This document shows, in pieces, positions 51,190 through 63,055 of a stretch of 64,000 nucleotides of DNA. Each line of letters starts with the position of its first letter. Positions within the stretch are counted from its first letter, which is position 1. The notes under the pieces were generated by a model. It was not told the origin of the DNA. It made no database searches and saw only the letters and a list, made by a program, of their open reading frames with translations. A program made the translations under genes and the position numbers. The stretch is taken from contig VXAU01001865.1 of NCBI GenBank assembly GCA_013399695.1, positions 953,586-1,017,585 on the forward strand. Direction: 5' to 3'. This DNA comes from Formicarius rufipectus. Its lineage: Eukaryota; Chordata; Aves; Passeriformes; Formicariidae.

Positions 51190-51728
51190 GAGAGGCATTT
51201 CCAGTTTCACCCAGGGGTGTTTTTCCCATCACTTCACCTCCACCCTTCACTCACCACCGGCACTGCCCGCGCAGGCATCTCCAGAGCTCCGGAGGGGGGA
51301 CACGGACGTGACTCCCTCGGGACCTAAGGCACACAAGGAAGACCTACAGCATTTGCAGAGCCCCCTCACAGCCGCCCGACCCCGATGGACCGATCCCGAT
51401 CCCTCTGCTCGAGGCAATGCCGTGCGGCAGGCACGCCCCGCGCCGCCCTTCCCCGTCCCTCCGACGGCAGGGCCACCCCCGATCCCGATCCCAGCCCCGA
51501 CCCCGACGGCCGATCCCGATCCCGATCCCGGCCCCGACCCCGACGGCCGATCCCGATCCCCATCCCGACCCACGGCCNNNNNNNNNNTCCCCCCATCCCG
51601 ATCCGGGCCCCGACCCCCCCCCCCGCTCCTGCCCATGCCATGCGCAGCCCGGCCCGCCCCGCCCGGCGCCGCTACGAGCGCCGCTGAGCTCCTCCTCTTC
51701 CTGCCGCCCCGCTCTGCCCGCCGCCGGG
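51190..51728 (+). promoter_or_regulatory. TOMM7 CpG-island promoter and 5' UTR
   Basis: This stretch is strikingly GC- and CpG-rich against AT-rich surroundings, and the island continues through exon 1 to about 52.1 kb. No TATA box is evident. A double GC box (CCCGCCCCGCCC, 51653-51664) and ATGCGCA (from 51639), a half-match to the NRF-1 consensus used by many nuclear mitochondrial genes, lie within 90 bases of the ATG. A CTCTTCCTG at about 51696 gives an ETS-like core. The transcription start is inferred to be in the last 100 bases. A minisatellite and an assembly gap lie inside. The island could also serve a minus-strand transcript. Confidence 0.75.
51469..51632 (+). repeat. GC-rich minisatellite with a 10-N assembly gap
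   Basis: Imperfect tandem units are built from CCGATCC, CCGACCCC and GACGG modules, with a period of roughly 31-37 bases (units starting near 51479, 51510 and 51547). The array is interrupted by ten N at 51578-51587 and followed by ATCCCGATCCGGGCCCCGAC and a run of nine or more C. The gap is probably a placeholder, so the true array length is unknown. Confidence 0.85.
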
Positions 51729-51831
51729 ATGCCGAAGCTCAGCAAGGAGGCCAAGCAGCGCCTACAGCAGCTCTTCAAGGGCGGCCAGTTCGCCATCCGC
51801 TGGGGCTTCATCCCCGTGGTGCTCTACCTCG
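51729..51831 (+). CDS. TOMM7: TOMM7 coding exon 1
   Basis: Encodes residues 1-34 and the first base of Gly35; the donor is GTCAGT at 51832. It holds the basic cytosolic segment and most of the transmembrane helix. Confidence 0.96.
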
Positions 51832-54800
51832 GTCAGTGCCGGGCGGGCTCGGATCGCGGCTCGGAGCGGCGGGGGAGCCAAGGCCGGGCCGGGCAGGGTC
51901 GCCCCCGCTGCCCCCGAGCCCCGGCGCGCATGTGCGGGCGGGCAGGGCCGGGGCTGCTCGGCCACGCTTGTGGCGAGGGGGTATGGTTGTGCGTTTCTTT
52001 TTTGACCCCGCTATCATTATAGAGAGGGGGAGTGTGGCCAGCGGCTCGGGGAAGGTGATCCTTTCCTTCTGTTTGGCCCTGGGGGGGCGGGGTGGGGTGG
52101 TGCACAGCAGGAGTTCTGGGCTCCTCAGTGCGGTAAAGACAAGGGCCTGCTGCAGAGGGCCACGAAGATGATGACGGGTCTGGAACATCTCTCTCGTGAG
52201 GAGACTGCGAGAGCTGGGCCTGTTTAGAGAAGACTGAGAGGGGATCTCATCAATACATATAAATATGTCAAAGGCGGGTGCCAAGAGGATGGTGACTGGC
52301 TCTTCTCAGTGATGCTCAGTGACAGGACAAGGAGCAGTGGCCATAAACTAGTTGTTTTAGCTTAGTTAGGAAGGAACTCTTTTACGCTGAGGGTAATGGG
52401 CTGCCCAGGTAGGTCGTGAAGTCTCGCTCTCTGGGGATATTCCAAGCCCACCTTGATGTGTTCCTGTGTCACCTGCTGTAGGTGACCCTGCCTTGGCAGG
52501 AGGGGTGGACTAGGTGAGATCCTGAGGTCACCTCCAACCCTAACAAGTCTGTGGTTCTGTAATAAAGTGTTCCCTGCCCCTTTCCCCCCCTGGAGGCTTT
52601 TCCTGTGCAGTGCATGCCCAGCGATGGCAGGGCCTCTCAGGGGAGTGGGCAGAACATGCACTGGAGCTGCGGAACAGTAAATGGAGCTGTGGTTTGACCT
52701 GTGTCGTGCCCAGCTGCTCCTTTAGGTGAGGCTGTGCTTCGTGCACTAGGCAGGCCACGGTGAAGGAAAAGTTCCCAAGCTGGTTCATGGCACTGAGTGG
52801 GTTGCCAGCCCCCGACTGAGATTGAATTTTCAGAGTACTGTGCAGGTTACAGCCTCTCTCCCACCCAAAATGATGTGGCTCCTGCTTCCCAACTGCTGTG
52901 GAACATTCAGAGGATACCTTGATGTCGTGCGTGGTGCCTGGGATGTATTTCACTTGCTCCTGTCAAGAGGCTGGGCAGGCGTCACTGCCACCTGGTAGTT
53001 CCCCTGCTGAGCTGGGGGTGTGTGCTATCAGCTGTCCTTGTGAGAGAGCCTGATCCACTTAACACAGGCAATGTGCCATAGGCCTGACACTTTTGTTCAC
53101 TTCGTCTGTGACAGGGGGGCCCCTGAAGGCTGATCCCTGCAATTCCTCTGTCTTACTTTCTGCCCAAACTTAGGCCTTTTGGGAAAATTAGCTAAACAGG
53201 CAGGCATCTCTGCATTGAGTGCAAACATGAAGGAGGGTTTGGAGGCTGATGGGTTTACAGTCTAGTCTGATAGGTTGTTTTGATTAATTGATGGGAATGC
53301 AGTATCCAGTTTGAAGGGCTTTGACTGTTCACAGATAACAGGGAAAAGTTGATCTCTTAGGCCGTTATGGAAGTGATTTAACAACTACAAGCAAAAGAAG
53401 TCACTGCAGAAACTATGGGAAAAAACTAATTGGCATGATTAAGTTTAAACTTTAATTGCATTTCCGTTTTTAGTTTTATCAATTCTTTTAAATTGATAAG
53501 TTTTGGATGGGAATTTCAGCAGTGTTTTGTGACCTAGTTTTGCTGTTACTGAAGTTTTGTTTTTATTTTACTTTCATACATATCTATGGATATGGGAAAT
53601 ATGCTCTTTGTTCTAAGTGACACCAGAAGACATTAAATACTTAGTAAACATTTAATACTTATTTTATAAATTTCAAGTTGTATAAAACCATCATATGTAT
53701 TTACAATTGCACCAATGTACATTTTTGCTATGTAGCACTGGGAAACTCAAGTTGTAGTAGTTCAGGTTTATACTTCCAGAAAATAAGTGTGCTGTCCCAC
53801 ATCTGCAGATGGGAAGGGGCCATGCAGGTGCCACCTTTGCTTGCCATAGACATTCAGAGGAGGCATGCATTCAAAATCTGTAGGATTGAAAGAACCTCTT
53901 CTGTACAGGGATTACCTTAGAATCTGGGGGGGAAGGTGTGATGCAGTGGAAGGGCAAGAGGCTACACAACAGCTGGTGTCACTGATTCAAGGTCAATTTT
54001 TGTATTGACCCTTGTGTATATGAAATACATGCTAAACTAAATGTAGGGAAGGAAACGTTCAGAAAATCTGGGCTTGTAGCTTCCTCTGAAAGGCTTTTAG
54101 CTCCAGATGGGATGTTCAGGGTATGTACAAGGGAGCCTGGTATGTGAATATGCACTTTTAGGCCACTGGGGTTCTTTTGTTGTATTTTATTAAACTTGCT
54201 TTAGCGTGGCTGCCCTGGTTTTAAGTTGGTAAATTAGATCAGTGTAGCTTTGTTAAACCTGATTTGCTTATTTAAAAATAATGGGGGCTGGGAGAAGGAG
54301 CCAGAAACAGTCACACACACAGAGTGTGACTCCTAATACAACTTTATGAATTTTAAAGCCATGTTGCTGAACAGTATGGCAACCAAACAACTTGGTTGGA
54401 TGTATAATAGGCTCAGATCATCCCAGCTTATCTTCCAGGAGCTTTTCCCATGCCCGTGAAGTTAATGGAAGTTTTTCCATTAACCTTTCTGGCCTATGTT
54501 TCAGGCTAGGTGACATTAATTATTTTGTTTCTGTAAATGAGGGAAATAATGTATTTTTCATAAAGCATCCACTTCTAAATAGGTAGTGTAGGAGAGAGTG
54601 TATGCAACAGTGCATGAATAACGTCACTCTGTTTCAAGAGTTCTAATTTACAGACCAAGGAACAAAGATTCTTCGTAAACTAAACCTTCATTTTTTCTTG
54701 AGCATACATTTATTTTAGTCAATTGGTATTTGAGTCTTTGTAATTGACTTTCATTTTCCTGGGTGTTAGTACATTGGCAAACATCTTGTTTGTTTGCAGG

Positions 54801-56639
54801 CTTTAGTACTGTGTAGCTTTTCAAAAAGTGCCAGTCAAAACAGAAGATTTGAGGTTTCATTGATTTAACATTTAGAACTCTGTCATCCTAAACTGAGTGA
54901 ATTATTACTGAAGTAGTGCTTTTAAGTTCTGCATCAGATGTCGTTGAAGAATGTTGCCAGTAAGGCCTCAAGGTGCTCACTTATACCAGGTATAGGTGTC
55001 TCTGTCAGTAGAACCTGGCTAGGTTGCTTTCTGAACAACATTTAAATCTGTGTTTTTGTGTATAAAGGTATGTCTTGATCTTCAGGGTAGATAACTTCCT
55101 TAATCTCACAGTTAATTGACCCTGATTTTTCAATCGGGTAAAGATGCAGGTAAGACTTTAAAAAAAAAAAGTGCATGCATTTATTTTCTCTGTTTTCTAA
55201 CCCCGATGACAATGTGCAATTTTTATTCACATTAGTGCACAGCTTCATGAATCACAGTTCTCTGTTCAGTAGTTTTCTTTTCTATTGCAATTTAATGGGC
55301 TGGAATAATTGGATAGTGATTTAAGTAGGAGTTTGCACATACGTATTTTTATATATATATGTATGTAATGTATGTTTCACTTCAGGTTTTAAGAGAGGTG
55401 CAGATCCTGGAATGCCTGAGCCAACTATCTGGAGGTATGTATCGGGTCCAAATGTACCTGCAAAACCAGTGCAAATAGATGGTGGTTTGGGTGTTATCTC
55501 TGGACAACAGTTGTGATTATTGCTGTCATCCTTTGTTTTTAGTTTTTGTGGTTCTTTTTCTTTAGAAATTCAAATGACAAGTCAGCAAAGCTCTAGTTCT
55601 TGGGAGGGCCTTTCTCTTAATCTTGCATGGCTTTTAATACATGGAACTTCCTGTTCCTTTTGAGTGGCAGCTGCTCTTCAAATAATCTGTTGTAGAGCTA
55701 GTTTGTGCGAGTTTCTGCACTGAGGAGTAACTTATCAGCTTTCTAGCACAAATTTAGAACACAGTTCAATCTCCTTCTGCCTTTGCAAATGTAGCACTGC
55801 ATAAAAGTTGCATGAAATAAAGAGCTATATCCTTTAATATTGGTCACTATCATGAAGCAAACTGCATTTGCTTACATTGTCTTTTTCTGGTGGGACTTTT
55901 TGTTCATGCTGCATGTCGTGGCACTAGTAATGCTTAAGTTCTAGTGGTATTTGAGTTTTATTGAAGGGCTTCCATGGGTCATAACTGAATAAAGTTAAGA
56001 AGAGAGGGTGACTTTTCAATTTTTCTTGAAGTACTTTTGATTACTGTGCAGGATCAGGTATTCCTAAAATGAATAATTGATGAACCATATTGTTTGCAAA
56101 ATAGTACCGTAACTCTTCTAGCTTTATGTATTTACAACATACGGAAATCTCATTTTTATGATTCAATTATTTAGTAGAAACAGTAGAAAATACAGGAAAA
56201 AAGTGTCAAGGTCATGTTACAATTTCTATAGAATCTTCGATAGTCATAAGAACTAAGTTGCTGCAGTTGTTTGCTTGTGTTTTTGTGTTTAGCTTCACTA
56301 GTGGTTTGAGACTTTTTTTCTTGGTTCACTGAGTGTGTCTCTGCACAATGTAAAATATGTACTTCATACCAGAATATATGTTCATAGATACCAGAAGCAC
56401 ATGTTTGGGCTAATCTGAAGCTTACAGACACTCATTTTCCTGAGCACATTTGTGCTCTCTAGGCTTAAATTTTATTTTAAAGGTGACGTTATTTCAGTAC
56501 TTTGGGGGTTAGCATTTATCCTGTACATTTATAGGGCTGTTCCTCCATTCTTGTTTTACAAATGTCAATGTAGAGACAAGTACTGCAAATCTGACTTTGA
56601 TTTCCTCCCTCCTCCCCTTTCAGTCTACTTTGGGGATGA
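51729..56639 (+). CDS. TOMM7: Mitochondrial import receptor subunit TOM7
   Basis: TOM7 is a small tail-region subunit of the TOM complex in the outer mitochondrial membrane. It modulates assembly of the TOM40 pore and, in mammals, PINK1 retention. CDS = join(51729..51831, 55386..55434, 56624..56639): 168 nt, 55 residues, exactly the human length. It begins MPKLSKEAKQRLQQLFKGGQ, continues FAIRWGFIPVVLYLGFKRGA (the single membrane helix and its flank), then DPGMPEPTIWSLLWG and stop. Junctions are GT/AG and both split codons (Gly35, Ser51) are restored correctly. Human has Val2 where this has Pro2, and Val/Ile-Leu-Ser where this has Ile-Trp-Ser. Kozak context GCCGGGATGC is good for a CpG-island gene. 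AATAAA follows 180 bases after the stop. Intron 1 (3.55 kb) holds a CR1 copy. Confidence 0.97.
52140..52562 (+). mobile_element. CR1 LINE 3' end, sense, in TOMM7 intron 1
   Basis: Plus-orientation CR1 sequence: GCAGAGGGCCACGAAGATGA, GAGACTGCGAGAGCTGGGCC, GGGATCTCATCAATACATAT, GGGCTGCCCAGG, TTCCAAGCCCACCTTGATGT and GAGGTCACCTCCAACCCTAA, ending TCTGTGGTTCTGTA, the expected CR1 3' microsatellite-like end. It is truncated at its 5' side. Confidence 0.93.
52563..55385 (+). other. TOMM7 intron 1, unannotated part
   Basis: AT-rich after about 53 kb. It has no supported exon or RNA. A short TATATATATGTATG tract precedes exon 2 (about 55350-55374). Confidence 0.6.
55386..55434 (+). CDS. TOMM7: TOMM7 coding exon 2
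   Basis: The acceptor is TTTCACTTCAG and the donor GTATGT. It completes Gly35 and encodes FKRGADPGMPEPTIW plus two bases of Ser51. Confidence 0.96.
56624..56639 (+). CDS. TOMM7: TOMM7 coding exon 3 (terminal part)
   Basis: A long pyrimidine tract (TTTCCTCCCTCCTCCCCTTTCAG is interrupted only by its AG) precedes it. One base completes Ser51, then LLWG and TGA at 56637-56639. The exon continues as 3' UTR to about 56.84 kb. Confidence 0.95.
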
Positions 56640-56819
56640 AGGATGTGGTGGTCCTGTTCTAGAACCAGCCGATGGACAGAGAGTGTCTGAAGATACATTC
56701 CAGAGGATGAGGCCGACACTTAGACCAGCTGGCACAATCAGCTTGCTAATGGCATAGGTTGTACATACAACAAAATGAAGTTTATATGGACCTAACTTAT
56801 TTGAATTACAGTGTAATTA

Positions 56820-56825
56820 AATAAA
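56820..56825 (+). terminator. TOMM7 poly(A) signal
   Basis: AATAAA 180 bases after the stop, followed within 25-35 bases by GTTGTTTTTTAG, a GT/T-rich downstream element. Cleavage is expected near 56840. Confidence 0.8.
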
Positions 56826-59800
56826 TACAATTTGAATGGATAAACGTTGTTTTTTAGTCTTTACATAAGTATAATATAATCATTTCTTTATAAGAGAAAT
56901 TACCCATTTTGTGGGTTCCATTTTGTTCTGGTTTTTTCTTCCAAAATATGGTGATGCTCAACCCCAATATTTATCCCTTTTACGATCATCTTTTGGGTAA
57001 AGATTTCCTCTTTATTTTCACAGTAACTGGAAGACTGAGCTAATGATTTAAATACTTTGGTCTTCTTCAAAGGTTCCTTACCCAAATGTTGCTAAGCCTC
57101 TGTGGCTGGTTACTGTGCTGAGCTGTTTGGGGTTTTTTCTTCCTTCTTGGATTTTTTTTTTCCTAGCACAGTCAGATAGTAAAAAGTATACTTTTCTGTC
57201 AGATTTACCCATAAATACTATCTACATTTTCTGGGATTTAGGATGGAGGGGAAGAACTCAACAAGAGTGCTCTGTGTGTTTATAGTGCTTTTACTGTGAG
57301 AGGAAGTTATTAGTGTGTTACTGAAGGAAGAAAAGAAGTACAATAAGCAAGGTATATGCTTCATTTTTATGTTGAAATCTTGCTCTTTGGACCATTGTTG
57401 TTGTGGATTCATTTGGTTTTCTCCCTTTTTAACACTGAAGTTCAAGCACTAAAATGGAGACTGTGTGGTTTCTGTTAAGGAGAAGCTGGGTTGGGTGAGT
57501 TGTTCTTTCCAGTCCCAAACTCTGCAGGCTAGTTTGTATCTCTGCAGTGATTTTTAAAAAAATGTTGATGGCCCCAAATTATTATTGCAATGAAGGTATT
57601 CTAGATTTTGGCTTGATTTTTAATTTTTTTTAATTTTTTTTTTTAATGCCCATAGATTTTCAGATAATTGTACATTAATTAAATGTTTAAGGAATAGAGG
57701 ATTTCTTGGTTTTTAATCTGCCATGAAAATCTGTGCTAAAGTGTTACTATGTTTAAGAGCAGACATGTTTTGAAAAAAATGAGAAATGAACCAAGAGGAA
57801 AAAAATGAATTGAAAGACAAGAATTGGGAAGAAAAAAAAGTGGAAACATTTATGCGGGCTAATGCAAACCACCGTGTTCCTTAAAATTCCATTAATCGTG
57901 ATAATTTAATCAAATGTTATAAAATAGTGGAATAGCTAATGATAATAGTCTGCTGACAGGGGAATAGAGCAAGGACTGAATGCAGAACATTTTCCTGTGA
58001 CCATATATCCTTTTGCTAGTGCAGCTTTTCTAGTGTCCTTTTTCAAATGGTAACTTGAGATTAATGTAACCACTCATGTATCTTAAATTATGAAAGGATT
58101 TCAAATTCTGATCCTTTTTCTTGACTGATTCTAATTACAGTAGTAAAAACATAATCTTTTGGTACTTGATAGTGGCTTTAATCATGATAAGGAACATTTT
58201 TCTTGTATTAAATCTAGTGTAGCAACTTGACGTATTGAATACCGAGGATACCATATTCAGAGTGCAGTAACTCAGTCAGATATTGCATTTCACAAGGGTG
58301 TACAATACTGAAAATGCAGCAGTGGGTAGATGGACCCAAACACCTGCAGAAGTGTGTTTCATGTGCTGTGTTCTGTGTCAGGCATTTGGAGATGAGGTTT
58401 GTGGGTCTTAGTTGCCACGTGGTTCTCTGCTTTCCAAGCATAGTAGTATTTATCAAGAGGTAGTGAAACAGGGGAGTGTCCTTAACCTCTTTCATTAAAG
58501 GTTTTTTCAAAAGCATGGATATTTCAAGCACAGGACAGATTCTGTGACCTCCCCATCCTGAAAATTTCTCATGAAAATAGTTGCAGGTCAGTATTTTTGA
58601 GACTTGGAATTGGATTATTATTGCTTATGCAATTCTTTAAGCATATTGGATAGCAAAATTTTGGTAATTCACTGCTACTCAGGTATGTTTCAGGAAAGCT
58701 ATTAGCATAGAACCTTTGGGTTTTCAAACTGAGGAAAAAAAAAATCTTTCATGGTACCTTCAAGTCCAGTTAAAGTGAATGCCAACATGTAGTATTTTTC
58801 ATTTATACATACAGAATTTTATTCCATGTAGTATGCTTTTTGTAATTAAAAAATGAGGAAAACTCCTTAAATAAACACTAATTTTTTTCTTCTAGGAAAA
58901 AAAAAAGTAGTATTAATCATAAGTTGTGGCAATTAATTGTAAGGTAGCAAAAAAAATATTTTAGTCTTCATGTTTAAATCTTTGGTAGCAATAATTTGAA
59001 GTTACTTTGCCGTTTTTGTCATTTTCACAAAATTTAGATGTGCTTGTAAGGACAGATCAGTGTTCTGTGAAGTTATACATTAGACTCCTATGAAGAATCT
59101 TAATTCCATGAAATAAATTCAGCGAGTGTGTTAGTTTTAGCAAGACTGGGGAGTTTTGGTGGTACTAGGGAGAAGAGAGCAGGTCTCTGGAGTGAAGGGG
59201 AAGGACTGTGATGTTTGTCAAGCCTGTGAGCTGAGGATTTAAGTTAGGTGGTATTTGTTCCAAGTATTTACGAGTTTTGCCTTTCTGTCTTCCCAGCAAA
59301 ACGTTCTCAAGTTTTATTTTACTGTCAGATGGGAGACACTTAGTAATGAACAAATATGAGTTTCCCTGCTTGACTCTATTGATCTCTGTCAGTGAATCAG
59401 TGGCTTCCACAATAGGTAAGGATTCTTTTCTTTGGTGGGCTTTGTGATGCAGTTGTGTGAGGCCACATGTGAACTCAGTGTTGGAATAAACTCAGCAAGT
59501 GTAGTTTACTGAAAATTGAGCTGTGACTTCCACAGCTGAGCTCTGGGCCGCAGTCTGAATGTCTGAAATAAAATCATTGATGCCTTCCTGTGTTCCTTGG
59601 GGATTGTACTCTTTCAATTATCCAGCTGATCTTACCTGGAGGTAGGGATTGTTTGGCTTTGTACTTTGTGCCTTCAAAGTGGAAGTGGAGTATGCTTGTG
59701 GCTGCCTTAGTGTCTGGGCAATACTACAGGTGGGAGGCTGTTCCTAGAGCCTGTTGTATCCGGTGACAAACAATTGCACAAGGGACCAAGAGGAATGTTT

Positions 59801-61595
59801 CCAACTGGACCAGTCTTAGGAAGATAAAAGGTTGCTCTGCTCACTGCCTTGCTTGCCAAAAGTGAAGGCATCTTGCAGATTTTAGTGCACGAAGAATGCC
59901 CTGTCTCTGTCTTGAGTGACATGCAGTCCTGTGCCCATGGTGCTTTCACATCAGGAAGACAGATCTCCTTGTCAGAAGGTGCTGGTCTGTCTCTTGGCCT
60001 CCTCCTGTGAAAGTGTCAAAGGTAGCAGTGGCTTTTGTTTGGTCTCCAAGGTGGGTGTCTGTGAATGAAGGACTGTTCCTAACTCAGGACTGAAGGAATG
60101 GACTGTTTCTCCTCTACCCAGTCTGTGTGTGAAATACCAGCAAAATGCAAGGAGCTTATGGTGGGGAAGGAGCAATACAGTGTCCTGCCATCTGAATATC
60201 TTGTTTGCTGGCACACTGACCGCAACAGCTGCTGGTGGTTTTTTACCATTCAGGAGCAATTTCTATATTTTTTTATCATTCCTATAGTTTCTTAAAACTG
60301 CCTATCCCGTTACTGTATTCGGGTGAAGTTGGAAGATCAGATACAATCTGGTACCCTTTGGCAATCATGGTGAGCCTGTTGTGGTGACAGGCCCTTTAGC
60401 AAAGCATCTCCTGCCAGCTCAGCTCTAAGGAGCGGCCCTGGAGTATGCACAGCAGTGCAAAGAGGGATAAAGAGAGGCCAAGACACAAAGAGGAAGGAAG
60501 GGAGGGACAGAGTTCGGGTCCTGAAAAGAGAATAGAGACAAGGAGGTCAGTCAGAACAACTACAAAGAGTTTTTAAAATGGACAAAACTTTTAAAAGTCA
60601 CAGTGAAATAAGAAGTGAGAAAAACGCATGCATGTCAGAGAAGGAGCCACGTGATGCTTGGTGTGTTGCTGAGGGAGTTCAAGACCTTTGGTGATCTTTT
60701 GGTGGTGTTGTTTGGACTGTAGATCTCCTGGTAGTAGGTGGTGAAAAAATGGCCAGTTTAATGTCATCACTAAACAAAAGAGAAAAAAAAAAGATCTGGA
60801 TTTCAGTATAAATTTGTTCCTAATTAGTCAATCTGCAAAGGAATCTACCTATTTTTTCCAAAAATTCTTCAAGGAATGGCCAGTTGTGAGGCAAAATTAA
60901 GGTGATAGAAAGTTTGGAATAGGTATTTTCTTCTTCTACAGATACCTGGTGTAGACATGACTGGTACAAAGTAACTGTCATCAGTTAGGGAGCAGAGACT
61001 ATATGCCTTTTTCTTTAATTATTGTATGAGCAAAACTCCTATTAGCTTAAACTATAGCTTTTAAACACTGCAGACCAAAGCAATGTTCAGTATTTTGTCA
61101 CAACAGGTCCCTGTGTTGGGGGCATATAAAACCTGTCCTTTACTGCTTTGTATGTCTGTCTTCCGAAATTGCTGTAGGTGACGAAGTGCTGCTTAAGAAC
61201 CAGTCTTCTTGCATTGTGTTGTAAGTGAAATAAAGATCTAACAAACTGATTTTTATCAGGAAAATATGCTAAACCAAACTATATACCCTGGATATTTTTG
61301 GAAATGTTTTGTCACAGGCTTGGAATTTAAGCTATGATGGTACTGATGATATTTGGAAATTAAAGCTCATTACATCAGTTTTCACCACAGGAGTAGAGGT
61401 CACATCCTTTTAAATGTCATATGACTAATCTAATTTTTACAAATAACCACTTAATTGCAATTTCTAAATACTTTTCCATGATGGTATGTGACGCAATAAC
61501 CATTTCTTGGTTAAGCTTGTGGGTTAGATGCATTGTTTCCTGGTTATGCTTATGTTAATTCAGGATTAGAGGATGGATCAGATGGAGGGAATGCT

Positions 61596-61658
61596 TATCT
61601 GCTAAGTGGAAAAGGGTATTTCCTAAAAGGGTATCTGCTAAGTGGAGAAGGATATTTT
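61596..61658 (+). repeat. Short tandem duplication
   Basis: TATCTGCTAAGTGGAAAAGG (from 61596) recurs as TATCTGCTAAGTGGAGAAGG (from 61632), each followed by TATTT, with a period of 36 bases. It is a recent small local duplication in non-coding DNA. Confidence 0.85.
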
Positions 61659-62984
61659 GGCAAAGCAAATCAGATCTCACTGTTCTGATTCTGAAGATGA
61701 ATGTTTAATTTTTTAAAAAACAGATTTACTCATGAAAGATTGAATCTTCTTAGAATCTGGTCACTGAATGGAAATTCATACTGCAAACTTTCTGTAGTAT
61801 GTTTTCTGATGACTGCCTTAAACCATATTTAAGGTTTGCTTAAATATGTTTAGATTACAGAAATTAGTTAATTTTGCTAGAAGTTTGGGGAGGAAATGAT
61901 ACTTCGGTGTTGAAGCCTGCAGAGTTTTCATTTCTTGGGAGCACGGAGATGAGTTTTGGTTTTTCTCTTGTCAAGAAGAAGAAAGAAATTGCTATCTAAT
62001 AATTTGACTCGAGAAGCAAGGTTTTAGAGGAAGCTTCCCACCCAATATCACAAGGTTTGTAGTTACATGGCAGCAACTCTTGACCATTAGGATGTGACTT
62101 TGATATATCCTACTGCATACTTACATTGCCACCATTTTATCTTTTAAATTGAACATGGAAACGACTATTAGTCACAAATAACAGTGGCAGACTTAGGGGG
62201 AAGTTTCCCATTAAGCTAAGACAACTTAATGGCTCATTAGTGCTGAAAAGTGATCCTGCTCCCATGCTTTACAGGTGGTGTAACTTCCATCTCTTGTAGC
62301 ATCAGTTTGGTCTTGCTAACCGTCAGCTCTTAATAAAATCTTTGAAGGCACTAAACATGCAGACAGTTTTTTTCCTGCCAAAGTTTACCAGTAGAAGGAC
62401 TTACTGGGTAGGGGATAGTGCTACAACTTGGGAAGTCAGTCAGGCTGAAATATTTTCCACTTTTTTTTTTTTCCTTAGAAGTTTCTTACACAGAGAAAGC
62501 ATGGTGAAAAAAAATAGAAAAACGATACTTCAGAGACTATCACTGGAAAAAAAAAAGTACTTTTCTATTACAGATTGGTTTAATAGTAGATTGCATTCTG
62601 TCTTTTTAATTTTTGGGGGTTTTGTTGTTTTGGGTTTTTTTCCTCTCTGGTCCAGCATTCTAACTGATATGGCAACTGAACTGAGGAATATTTTGTTTAT
62701 CATCTTTAACACTCTTAATACTGTGGGCTTTTTCTTACATACTGTAGAGTGTATGCATGCTTTTCAACATAGCTTTACCCTCTTCATTCATTGGAATTTC
62801 AACATCAGGATGAAGGGAGCTGGTAATCTGTTGAGCATTCCAGAATCTCAGTATGAGGTTAACAAGTAGGGATGCAATGGAAGGGCAAGGGCTAGCTGGG
62901 ATCTGCAGGGCAAGGCTGATCCTGTACATCAGCAGCCAAAATGCTGCTTTGTTGGGTAATTTCCTATTTTTTTAGGTCATTATT

Positions 62985-63055
62985 AGCAGGGGTTTTTTTG
63001 TTTAGGTTGTTTTGGGGGTTTTTGGTCATTGTTTTGGTTTTTGTTTTTATTCCTT
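62985..63055. repeat. T/G-rich low-complexity tract
   Basis: Runs such as GGTTTTTTTGTTTAGG, TTTTGGGGGTTTTTGG and TTTTGGTTTTTGTTTTT. Same compositional type as 48547-48619. Confidence 0.75.

Noticed and set aside
51247..51811. Several 90-200 codon frames on both strands rich in Gly, Arg, Pro and Asp
   Set aside because: Products of the GC-rich tandem repeat in different frames; none has splice sites or conserved motifs.
51023..52171. Longest open frame in the window (382 codons)
   Set aside because: It runs through a CR1 fragment, the minisatellite, the N gap and TOMM7 exon 1 in another frame. GC-rich DNA is poor in stop codons, so length means nothing here.
56452..56757. 101-codon frame overlapping TOMM7 exon 3
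   Set aside because: Spans the intron 2 acceptor and reads the terminal exon in the wrong frame; the TOMM7 frame is fixed by homology.
62342..62869. 175-codon plus-strand frame downstream of TOMM7
   Set aside because: Phe/Leu/Lys/Asn-rich composition typical of AT-rich non-coding DNA, a poly-T run encoding FFFF, no recognisable domain and no promoter. Kept only as a chance ORF.
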